From: Flammula alnicola
Lineage: Eukaryota; Basidiomycota; Agaricomycetes; Agaricales; Strophariaceae
Direction: 5' to 3'
DNA: 64,000 nt
NCBI GenBank assembly: GCA_015499995.1
Contig: JADNRV010000101.1
Span: 124,001 to 188,000, forward strand
Shown here one piece after another: positions 1 through 7,876 of this stretch; position 1 is the first letter of the stretch, and every line of letters begins with the position of its first letter. The notes below the pieces were generated by a model. That model had not been told where the DNA came from. It saw only the letters and a program-made list of their open reading frames with translations, and ran no database searches. The position numbers and the translations under genes were made by a program.

Positions 1-414
1 TACCTTCCCGGTTCCGGACTATTTATAGTTTCCATACTTATGCATCCTCGACGACACTATTATCGTCGAGAGGACTCTCCTCTCTCCATTCTGACTCCTC
101 CACATTCCTGACTCCATTCTAACGACTCTAAGGGAGTCACTTTAACATGGTCTGTGCACACTCGGAGCTAGTATAAATATCGTAGACACGCAACGATGTA
201 CTTTAGCTAGTTCTTGAGAATCTTGACTATTTTGTCTTGCCTCTCTCCTCGCCACGAACGTCTAAGCTCGTCGAGCCTCTAGACACGATCACTTAAGCTT
301 GTCTGAGCCTCTAAGTGCGAACGATCTGATCCAGGCACCTCTTGGCACGACTTTGGAATCACTGGTTGTTTGACTTCGACGTCGCAATCACGTTGTTTCT
401 TGCTAGTCGTAACA
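1..414 (+). repeat. Left LTR of the chromovirus (5' truncated by window edge)
   Basis: Base for base the same as 7463-7876 by reading, ending ...TCGTAACA at 414. It carries a TATAAAT box at 172-178 and a predicted transcript start near 205, which is 33 nt downstream. A short hairpin (CTCGACGA / TCGTCGAG) lies at about 48-71. No difference from the right LTR was found, which argues for recent insertion. Confidence 0.93.
172..178 (+). promoter_or_regulatory. LTR TATA box
   Basis: TATAAAT lies 33 nt upstream of the AGCTAGTTCTT stretch (205-215) that pairs with the primer-binding site. This is the spacing expected between a TATA box and the first transcribed base. The same box in the right LTR is at 7634-7640. 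Confidence 0.6.
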
Positions 415-415
415 A

Positions 416-426
416 AAGAACTAGCT
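416..426 (+). other. Primer-binding site, self-complementary to the transcript 5' end
   Basis: AAGAACTAGCT begins one base after the end of the left LTR. It is the exact reverse complement of AGCTAGTTCTT at 205-215, about 33 nt after the LTR TATA box. In the Tf1/sushi group of chromoviruses the first 11 nt of the transcript fold back onto such a site and, after cleavage, prime reverse transcription. The match here is also 11 nt. I saw no tRNA-type PBS. Confidence 0.7.
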
Positions 427-940
427 TCTACTCCTTTCCACCACTATCTAGTGGTCGACTACCCTTCGAACCTCGACACTCATCGCAGTAGGACTCCTCA
501 GAGTCCGAGACTGCACAACGCCTCCGAAACCCTCAGTAACTCGACCGACAGTAGCTTCGCAAGCTAGGTCACAAGTAACCAGATCGACTACCCGAGAACA
601 AATCCTTGTCGCAGCCACTCCCGAACCTGAACCATCTACCCCCAGCGTCCCATCCCGCGAGCCCACCGAAACCCTAGAAGAAGCGGCAGATCCACTATCC
701 GCTAGCTTTTTCACCTCTTCCAGATCCAGAACTCCCGTCCAACTTCCCTCCTTCTCGGATCTTGAAGACGAAGGTCTCCACGACCACCACGCGCCTTCAG
801 AACCTCCTCCTGACCCTCCTAGTTCTTCAGAAGAACTCTCCCCACCACCAGGACGACAGCCTTCGAGACAACCGCAAGGTCCACCTCCACCTCCACCTCC
901 ATTTCCCCCGAACCCCCCAGGTCAACAGACCGCTCCACCC
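427..940 (+). other. Retrotransposon leader, no supported gene
   Basis: This is the untranslated leader between the primer-binding site and gag. It is rich in C, A and short pyrimidine runs. Short open stretches exist but show no domain or start context that I would defend. A proline-rich reading frame runs into gag at 760-940 and could be an N-terminal extension, although the ATG at 941 fits the family better. Confidence 0.5.
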
Positions 941-2032
941 ATGGCTAATCCTACCCGGAAAGAAATAAACTTGAACCGACCCCAGGACTTTGATGGCGAT
1001 ATTGAAAAATATGCCTCTTGGAAGAAGACGGTGATGCTTTACCTAAAGATCAATTCCGCCATCTATGACACAGACGAGAAGAAGATCGTCTTCGTTCTCT
1101 CCTTCATGAGAGGAGAAGCCTCATCTAATTGGGCCGAAGAGTTCTATGACTCCCACTACACTGCCGCCGCTCCCGCGGTTGGAACGACTCCAGCAACCAA
1201 TGCGGTGCTAGACCTTGGAACCTGGGATGCCTTTATTGACCAACTTGACAAAGACTACGAGATCACCGACCTGAAGGGTAACTCCCTCGAACAGTTATAT
1301 GCGATCCGACAAGGGAAGGCACCCTTAGAAGAACACATCACGAACTTCAAGATCCTGGTCAAGAAGACTGGGATCTCTGACCCGTCGATTCTAATCGACC
1401 TGTTCCGAAAATCCCTTAGGACAGAGTTGTTGAAAGAAGTCATGCGTCTCGAGACCCGACCAACTACTCTCCAAGGATGGTACAACAAAGCGAAAGACCG
1501 TGAAACGAACATGAAGATCGCCGACACAATTGAGAAGAGATACACCAGACAGAACTCTGGGTATCAGAAGCCGAGATACGAACCGAAACCCATGAGACGC
1601 CCATTCTCGTACCGACCGCGTGACCCTGATGCGATGGACGTCGACGCGATGACGACCGACGAACGAAAGGAACTCCTCAGAACAGGATCCTGCTTCTACT
1701 GCAGGGAACCCGGCCACATGGCGCGCGACTGCCCGAAAAAGAAGGGGAGACAGAACCCGATGAACCAACAGAAACGATATGACCCACCGAAGAAAAAACT
1801 CACTGGTAGGCAGACCAGTGCCCACATCCGTTCGCTCATTGAGGAATTGGATACCGAAGAAAAAGATGCCTGCCTGGATGACTTGGCTGAAGGACGCGAG
1901 GTTTTTAATAGGGAGACGCCGCCCAACGTCAGTCTCTCCCTATCTTTCTATTCATTCTGTATTAGTAGCCGAGATCGAGAATCAAACCATGCAATTACCA
2001 TGCTCTCTCTCATGCAAAAGTCAGAACGGTAG
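941..2032 (+). CDS. Gag-like capsid/nucleocapsid protein of the chromovirus
   Basis: A 363-residue protein. The N-terminal half is a capsid-type helical region of the retrotrans_gag kind, including the stretch ASSNWAEEFY and later LEEHITNFKILVKKTG. A CCHC zinc knuckle (CFYCREPGHMARDC, about residues 250-263) follows a basic linker and would bind element RNA. In this frame the sequence becomes meaningless after about 1925, where the protease frame, shifted +1, takes over. Related elements usually read gag and pol in one frame, so the last 30 or so residues are probably an artefact of a 1-nt indel or the zone of a programmed +1 shift. Confidence 0.85.
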   Translation: MANPTRKEINLNRPQDFDGDIEKYASWKKTVMLYLKINSAIYDTDEKKIVFVLSFMRGEASSNWAEEFYDSHYTAAAPAVGTTPATNAVLDLGTWDAFIDQLDKDYEITDLKGNSLEQLYAIRQGKAPLEEHITNFKILVKKTGISDPSILIDLFRKSLRTELLKEVMRLETRPTTLQGWYNKAKDRETNMKIADTIEKRYTRQNSGYQKPRYEPKPMRRPFSYRPRDPDAMDVDAMTTDERKELLRTGSCFYCREPGHMARDCPKKKGRQNPMNQQKRYDPPKKKLTGRQTSAHIRSLIEELDTEEKDACLDDLAEGREVFNRETPPNVSLSLSFYSFCISSRDRESNHAITMLSLMQKSER

Positions 2033-3305
2033 AAAAATCGTTGGAACCACCGCCCTCTTGGACTCAGGCGCCGGCGGACAATTCATCCACCAGCAATTTG
2101 CGAACTCTCTTGGACTGAAACTACGACGGCTTTGGAGGCCGATCAAAGCCAAGAATGTGGACAGAACACCTAATAAGGAAGGAATGATATCATACTATGT
2201 CATCGTCGACCTCACCATCAATGGAAGAACGGACCCGACCCGACTTCTAGTCACGGGCCTCGGAAAGCAGAAGATTATTCTGGGCTTCCCTTGGCTCCGA
2301 AAGCAAAACCCGAACATTGACTGGGAACAGGGAACTCTAACCTGGAGAGAGAAAATTAAGAACTCCCTTCACAAGTTTAGGGACCTATTCATTCGACTCC
2401 TTAGGACCAAACCAGCAAAGGAACCACGAAGGGGCTTCACCCCTTCGTCGGACGAAACAGACCTACATCTTGACGAACAGAGGACCGATCCAGAACCTGA
2501 CAGGAGCCCCACGTATGCGGAGTTTACTCCCGTATTGAAGAGGACTGTCAAGGTAACCCCGGATGAACCCCACACGGAAACGGACGCCATGAATGACCTG
2601 GTAATTTCCTTCATCGACGGTGAACTTACCGAAGAAACAAAGGAGACTTGGATCAATGCCAAGACAACCCAAGCGCAAACCTTTGCCTTTGCCCAAGAAA
2701 AACCAAAAGAAGAGAAAACCCTGGAAGAAATGATACCGGCAGAGTACCACGAGTATTTGGACATCTTCGACAAGAAAGCAGCTGCTCGCTTTCCTGAATC
2801 CAGATCCTGGGACCACAAGATCGAGATGAAGGAAGGTTTCGAACCGAAATCATTCAAAACCTATGCCCTCTCCCCTACGGAGGACATAAAACTTGGCGAA
2901 TTCTTAAAAGAAAACCTGGACAAAGGCTATATACGACCATCTGAATCCCCGATGGCGTCTCCTTTTTTCTTCACTATGAAGAAAGATGGAAGCCTAAGAC
3001 CCTGCCAAGATTACCGGTTTCTGAACGATTGGACGATCAAGAATGCCTACCCTCTCCCGCTTATCCCAGAACTGATGGACAAACTGAAAGGGGCCAAATA
3101 TTTCACCAAACTAGATGTTCGTTGGGGCTACAACAATGTCCGAATTAGAGAAGGTGACCAATGGAAAGCGGCGTTCAAAACGAACAAAGGATTGTTCGAG
3201 CCGACGGTCATGTTCTTTGGCATGTGCAACTCCCCGGCGACCTTCCAGTCCATGATGGACGATATTTTCAAGGACATGACCTCCGAAACGCACATTGAAT
3301 ATTGA
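1779..3305 (+). pseudogene. Pol part 1: aspartic protease and N-terminal reverse transcriptase
   Basis: The meaningful part starts at about 1925. The retroviral-type aspartic protease active site is ALLDSGAGGQFI (about 2050-2085). RT follows with the fingers and palm motifs: the region ending SPFFFTMKKDGSLRPCQDYR, then the first catalytic-aspartate region TKLDVRWGYNN, then FGMCNSPATFQ. The frame ends at a TGA at 3303-3305, a few codons before the YMDD box, where family members carry tryptophan. This looks like TGG changed to TGA. The remainder of RT continues in the same frame directly after it. It would make cDNA from element RNA in cytoplasmic particles. Confidence 0.88.
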
Positions 3306-4340
3306 ATAATCATCTATATGGACGACATCTTGCTCTTTTCATCAGACAAGGAACGACTGCGCACATACACCAGAAGGGTCCTACAACGCCTACGAGAAAA
3401 CGACTTATTCCTGAAACCTGAGAAATGCTTCTTCGAACTCCCGACGATGGAATACCTGGGCATGATCATTGAGGAAGGACGAATCCGAATGGACTCAGCC
3501 AAACTCAAGGGAATCGCAGACTGGCCAATACCGAAGACGCTCAAACAAGTTCAATCCTTCCTCGGATTCGGAAACTTCTACCGAAAGTTCATCAGAGCCT
3601 ATTCTGAAATAGCTCGTTCAATGAACGAACTATTGAAGAAGGACCAACCCTTTGAATGGACGGAGGCAGCACAGAAGGCCTTCGATACCTTGAAGAAACG
3701 ATTTACTGAGGAACCTGTGCTGTTAATGCCAGACACGACCAAACCATTCCAGATAGAATGCGACGCTTCGAAATACGCATCTGGTGCCGTGCTATCACAG
3801 TTGGACACGAACGGCTCCAGACACCCTTGTGCATTCATCTCGAAGACCTTTTCACCGGCCGAACGGAACTATGAAATCTACGACAGAGAGCTCCTGGCGA
3901 TCATCCGAGCCATGCAAGAGTGGAGACACTATATCCAAGGCTCACCATTCACGACGACTATCCTATCGGACCACAAGAACCTGACCTACTTCCGTTCTGC
4001 CCAGAAACTGAACAGACGACAAGCACGTTGGTCTCTGTTCCTGTCAGAATATGACGTCAAACTGGTCCACCAAGCAGGAAGCAAAATGATCCAATCCGAC
4101 GCACTATCCCGACGGCCAGACCATATCCCAGATGACGATACAGATAACGACGACATGACACTCTTGCCCGAAGGACTCTTCATAAACCTCATAGACCTCG
4201 AATTGCAAGAAAAGATTGCCAATTCTCCAAACCTCGACACCGAAGCAGCAGAAGCGCTCAGAATACTGCTGGAGGATGGACCACGAAACCTGCAAAAAGG
4301 ACTAGAGGACTGGACCACTGCTGAACACGATGGAAAATGA
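3306..4340 (+). pseudogene. Pol part 2: reverse transcriptase C-terminal part and RNase H
   Basis: It continues in frame after the TGA at 3303. The RT catalytic box IYMDDILLFS is at about 3312-3341, followed by the thumb region (QSFLGFGNFYRKFI). RNase H follows with FQIECDASKYASGAVLSQ (first catalytic Asp), the region around RELLAIIRAMQEWRHY, and LSDHKNLTYF. It ends at a TGA at 4338-4340 in the linker to integrase (context ...HDGK then LLFYKGKNYIP in the same frame). This is again best read as TGG changed to TGA. Confidence 0.88.
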
Positions 4341-5509
4341 TTATTGTTCTATAAAGGGAAAAACTATATCCCTAATAGTCAATCGCTGCGACGCGAAATC
4401 GTGGAAAAATATCACGAACCTCTGACAGCAGGACACCCGGGTGAACTCGAAAGTATAATGCTATTCGGGAACATTACTGGTGGCCCGGCATGTGAACCTT
4501 CGTGAAATCCTATGTGAAAGGATGCGGAATCTGTCAACAATTCAAGATCAACAGAAATCCGTCACACCCGGCATTAATAGCACAAGAAACCGCTCACTCG
4601 AAACGACCCTTTGCCGATCCAACGATGGATTTCATCACTGGATTGCCCGAGATCGACGGGAAAGATGCCGTACTGGTCGTGGTCGACCATGGTCTTACAG
4701 GGGGGGTAATTACCATTCCTTGCTCCACTTCGGTCACACAAGAAGAGACCGGACGCCTACTCTTGGACAATCTATACAGAAGATTCGGACTACCTGACAG
4801 CCTCAGGTCTGACCGTGGCCCTCAATTTGCGGCAAAAGCCTTCCGAGAGCTTCTGAAGCTCCTTGGCATCAAATCCAAATTGACCACCGCCTATCACCCG
4901 CAGTCGGATGGTGCTACGGAACGTCTTAACCAAGAAATCGAAGCATATATCTCCATATACTGCTCATCAAATCCAGACACTTGGCTCGACTCCATCAGCA
5001 CTTTGGAATTCACGCACAATGATCGGCGACATGCGGACAGACAGAGAACCCCGTTTGAACTACAAATGGGGTATTCACCAATCTCCGTTCCCACTTCATT
5101 CGAAAACACGAAATTTCCCGCCGTTGAAGACCGAATGAAGCAGTTAATCAAAGATCGAGAAGAAGCACTTGCGGCACATGAACTAGCCCGAGCAAGGATA
5201 GCCGAACGTCGCCAATCGAGATTCGTCCCCTTCAAGAAAGGACAAAGAGTCTGGTTGGATTCACGAAATCTCAAGACGCGTTACAACAAAAAGATGGCAC
5301 CTAAACGGGAAGGACCATTTTTGATCAAAGACGTTCTGGGACCCCTAACCTATCGACTCCAGCTCCCGAAACACTGGAGAATTCACGACGTCTTCCATGC
5401 TGTCCTCTTAATGCCTTATGTGGAAAATGAGATTCATGGGAAGAATTTCACACAACCTCCTCCGGATCTCATCGACGGAGAAGAAGAATACAAGTCGACT
5501 CAATCCTGA
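4341..5509 (+). pseudogene. Pol part 3: integrase
   Basis: It continues in the same frame. The first part holds the integrase zinc-binding region (YHEPLTAGHPG ... YWWPGM ... CGICQQFK), but two more TGA codons interrupt it at about 4441 (probably from CGA) and 4492 (probably from TGG). The rve core follows with the D,D(35)E residues visible in TMDFITGLPE, LRSDRGPQFA and HPQSDGATERLNQ. A C-terminal DNA-binding part contains KKGQRVWLDSRNL. It ends in a frameshift at about 5494, where one base is missing compared with the chromodomain frame. Confidence 0.87.
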
Positions 5510-5679
5510 ACCACGAGAAACTCCGAAACGGCCGATACCGGTTCCTCATCAAATGGAAAGGCTATTCGGTCGAAGAAGCCAATTGGGAAAATGAAAGTGG
5601 GCTTACAAATGCACAGGAAATCCTCACGGCTTACAAACAACGAGTCCACCTCCCGCCCTACCAGAAACGTCAAACTTAG
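5494..5679 (+). pseudogene. Chromodomain tail of integrase
   Basis: Shifted by one frame from integrase. It contains GRYRFLIKWKGYSVEEANWE, the aromatic-rich chromodomain core (W-K-G-Y and a following W). Chromodomains at this position target integration of chromoviruses to marked chromatin. The stop TAG is at 5677-5679. A single missing base at about 5494 separates it from the integrase frame. Confidence 0.85.
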
Positions 5680-6205
5680 ACGCTCACAGCCTACCGCACA
5701 ATCAAACACAGCCACCATTTCATACGACATGTGGATCCCAACATTCTATTTTCGAATCCCTTCTGTTCATCGAGCCCAGTCATCGCCACCACCTAGACCG
5801 TATTCGACGCGATGCCCACCCTTATTCAAAGAAGGATGGACCCCCATTCGACGAGAAACAGATGACATATTGAGAGATGCGAAGAGGGAAGAGGACAATT
5901 TACGAGAGATCGCGAGGAGGATGGAACACAGACGACAAGAGCTAGAGGAAATCCTAAACGACAAAGGAATCCCCACTAAACTACAAGTTTCACGCACACT
6001 GCCCCAACTCTCGACACTCCGAGTCATCACTGACTCACCCGAACCTTCTTCGAGGTTCTCCACAGCCTCGCCGGACCCGACCCCACTCATTTTTGGTCGC
6101 CGACCTATCAAGAAGAGTCAGTCGGAACCGACACTCCAACTGCTCCGAAAAATCAACAAGTCGATCGAAGACTTAGTCAAGTCATTCCGGAAACACACCC
6201 AGTAA
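5591..6205 (+). CDS. Extra ORF after the chromodomain, coiled-coil, unknown
   Basis: A 204-codon open frame overlaps the chromodomain in another frame. Only the part after about 5760 looks like real protein: a charged, heptad-like helix (about residues 90-125, rich in R, E, D, L) and a second helix near the C terminus (LRKINKSIEDLVKSFRK). There is no membrane segment, so it is not an envelope protein. It could be an accessory protein or a former C-terminal extension of pol after frameshifts. I do not recognise a family. Confidence 0.4.
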   Translation: MKVGLQMHRKSSRLTNNESTSRPTRNVKLRRSQPTAQSNTATISYDMWIPTFYFRIPSVHRAQSSPPPRPYSTRCPPLFKEGWTPIRRETDDILRDAKREEDNLREIARRMEHRRQELEEILNDKGIPTKLQVSRTLPQLSTLRVITDSPEPSSRFSTASPDPTPLIFGRRPIKKSQSEPTLQLLRKINKSIEDLVKSFRKHTQ

Positions 6206-6265
6206 ATCGACTCAGAACCAGTCAAAACACACCGCCCTCCTCTCGCACAGACCAGGAGGCTTTAG

Positions 6266-6273
6266 TATATAAA
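6266..6273 (+). promoter_or_regulatory. Putative internal TATA box before the 3' ORFs
   Basis: TATATAAA lies 62 nt upstream of the ATG at 6328 and is followed by a C/A-rich leader ending CACAGCATG, like a normal fungal gene start. This suggests the 3' ORFs have their own promoter inside the element. Confidence 0.45.
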
Positions 6274-6327
6274 TTGTATCTTTTGTACCATAACTCCCCA
6301 TCTCATCTCATTCCAACCATTCACAGC

Positions 6328-6765
6328 ATGTCTATCACCTCTAACATTATCGATCAGCTCATCGACCGCACTGAGGACCTCTCCCTTGAAGCCCCTTCCA
6401 ACTCCGCCCAAGACCGGGTTAACGGCAACTCTGTCACCTCTGGCACCACCAGCACCCCCGAGTCTCGCCGTGCAGCAATAGACACGGTCTTCAGTAGGGT
6501 ACGAAGCAACACCGATGCGGCTGATCGCCCCGAAGGGCCTGGTCCCAATGCCGTAGAAGCCGAAGCTGAAGACGACGCCATGCCGACCCTCGAGCCGAAC
6601 CCCGATAACTCCAGTTGGGATACTCCTCCCGACTACTCTGGTTGGGGAACCACCGGCGCACCAGAAGCAACCAACTGGACTGATCGGACCGACGTCACGT
6701 TCACCTATGAAGAATACACCAGTCGGGTGACCACGGCGCAAGATTACGCTCAGTCCAGCGTCTGA
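6328..6765 (+). CDS. Accessory ORF of the retrotransposon, acidic, unknown
   Basis: About 145 residues from the ATG at 6328, chosen because of the TATA box and leader just upstream. The protein begins with a short amphipathic helix (IIDQLIDRTEDLSLE). It then becomes acidic and rich in S, T, N, D and P, with repeated Trp in SSWDTPPDYSGWG and TNWTDRTD. No zinc finger, membrane span or enzyme motif is visible. It lies between pol and the right LTR in the same orientation. The next frame (6779-7357) may be its continuation after an indel. Confidence 0.45.
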   Translation: MSITSNIIDQLIDRTEDLSLEAPSNSAQDRVNGNSVTSGTTSTPESRRAAIDTVFSRVRSNTDAADRPEGPGPNAVEAEAEDDAMPTLEPNPDNSSWDTPPDYSGWGTTGAPEATNWTDRTDVTFTYEEYTSRVTTAQDYAQSSV

Positions 6766-6778
6766 CCCGACTCATACC

Positions 6779-7357
6779 TTGTTAGCCTATGACACCGAAA
6801 TCCTCCACCAAACACAAACGAGCATTGTCGCCCTTCAGGAAGAAATAACACGGCTCCGTGCATACGCCCACACCACCTTCGACAACGCGGTCTGGCATGG
6901 CATACACAGGCAGCTCGGTGCTATGTTTGCCCTCAGAAGGACCTTTGTCCCGGCCCGAGGAAACGTACCCAACGGACCCAGGACCCTTCGAAGAACACCC
7001 CACGTACAATTCGTTCCAACTATAATCGTCGAGAGGTCGGACCCTTCCGGCTCCTCTTCCACCGACAGGAGCGGACGCACTAGGTCTTCGCATACCACAC
7101 TGCTCCCCAATCCCCTATCGTTGGCACACAACGTCGCACGCATTCACACCGACGCTGCTATTCTTGTGGTTCCACCCACCATGTCAGGAGGGACTGCCGA
7201 CGATACGTATGCCGCAGTTGCCACGTCCATGCACCAGGCCATGTCACGGCCAATTGTCCCCGATGGGGATCCAGCAGCGACAACGATAGCATTGAAATCT
7301 ATTTTGATGCTGCCGGACGACCATCGAAGTCTAGGTCGATACGGAGTCTCGACATAA
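6779..7357 (+). CDS. Second accessory ORF or continuation of the previous one
   Basis: An open stretch of 192 codons with no ATG at its start, beginning 14 nt after the preceding stop in another frame. It starts with a helix-forming segment (TSIVALQEEITRLRAYA) that would suit a coiled coil. The rest is low-complexity and rich in P, T, S and R. The most likely reading is a single accessory protein of about 340 residues broken by a frameshift near 6765. Function unknown. Confidence 0.35.
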   Translation: MLAYDTEILHQTQTSIVALQEEITRLRAYAHTTFDNAVWHGIHRQLGAMFALRRTFVPARGNVPNGPRTLRRTPHVQFVPTIIVERSDPSGSSSTDRSGRTRSSHTTLLPNPLSLAHNVARIHTDAAILVVPPTMSGGTADDTYAAVATSMHQAMSRPIVPDGDPAATTIALKSILMLPDDHRSLGRYGVST

Positions 7358-7365
7358 GAAGGGGG
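7356..7365 (+). other. Polypurine tract
   Basis: AAGAAGGGGG lies three bases upstream of the right LTR start (TGTTACGA at 7369). This is the expected site for plus-strand priming. Confidence 0.75.
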
Positions 7366-7368
7366 TAA

Positions 7369-7876
7369 TGTTACGACCGTTTCATTTCTTTTATCTTATC
7401 TTATCTTCACCTGCGCTTAGATGTACGCCAGCTATACTGGACACTTTCTATTTTAGTAGGAGTACCTTCCCGGTTCCGGACTATTTATAGTTTCCATACT
7501 TATGCATCCTCGACGACACTATTATCGTCGAGAGGACTCTCCTCTCTCCATTCTGACTCCTCCACATTCCTGACTCCATTCTAACGACTCTAAGGGAGTC
7601 ACTTTAACATGGTCTGTGCACACTCGGAGCTAGTATAAATATCGTAGACACGCAACGATGTACTTTAGCTAGTTCTTGAGAATCTTGACTATTTTGTCTT
7701 GCCTCTCTCCTCGCCACGAACGTCTAAGCTCGTCGAGCCTCTAGACACGATCACTTAAGCTTGTCTGAGCCTCTAAGTGCGAACGATCTGATCCAGGCAC
7801 CTCTTGGCACGACTTTGGAATCACTGGTTGTTTGACTTCGACGTCGCAATCACGTTGTTTCTTGCTAGTCGTAACA
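7369..7876 (+). repeat. Right LTR of the chromovirus (complete, 508 bp)
   Basis: Starts TGTTACGA and ends TCGTAACA, an 8-bp terminal inverted repeat. 7463-7876 matches 1-414 with no difference seen. The TATA box is at 7634 and the predicted start of R at 7667. The sequence after 7876 is cellular (gene copy A). Confidence 0.95.

Larger units (their letters stand above)
1..7876 (+). mobile_element. Ty3/gypsy chromovirus LTR retrotransposon (left end cut by window)
   Basis: A nearly complete LTR retrotransposon in the order LTR, gag, protease, reverse transcriptase, RNase H, integrase, chromodomain, extra 3' ORFs, LTR. The chromodomain after integrase and the RT-RNaseH-IN order place it among Ty3/gypsy chromoviruses. 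The full LTR (right copy) is 508 bp and begins TGTTACGA and ends TCGTAACA. About 94 bp of the left LTR lies outside the window. The right flank starts AGGTG, the expected position of a 5-bp target duplication that cannot be checked here. It interrupts a gene whose 5' part continues at 7877-9550 on the other strand. The pol region has four in-frame TGA stops and at least two frame breaks, so this copy is non-autonomous although its LTRs are identical. Confidence 0.95.

Noticed and set aside
3303..4495. TGA read as Trp (recoded genetic code) in the retrotransposon
   Set aside because: One of the four TGAs replaces a probable Arg codon, and nuclear genes in the window use TGA as a normal stop. 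Simple transition mutations explain all four.
5591..7357. Envelope gene of an errantivirus-like element
   Set aside because: No signal peptide, membrane span or cleavage site is seen in any frame of this region.
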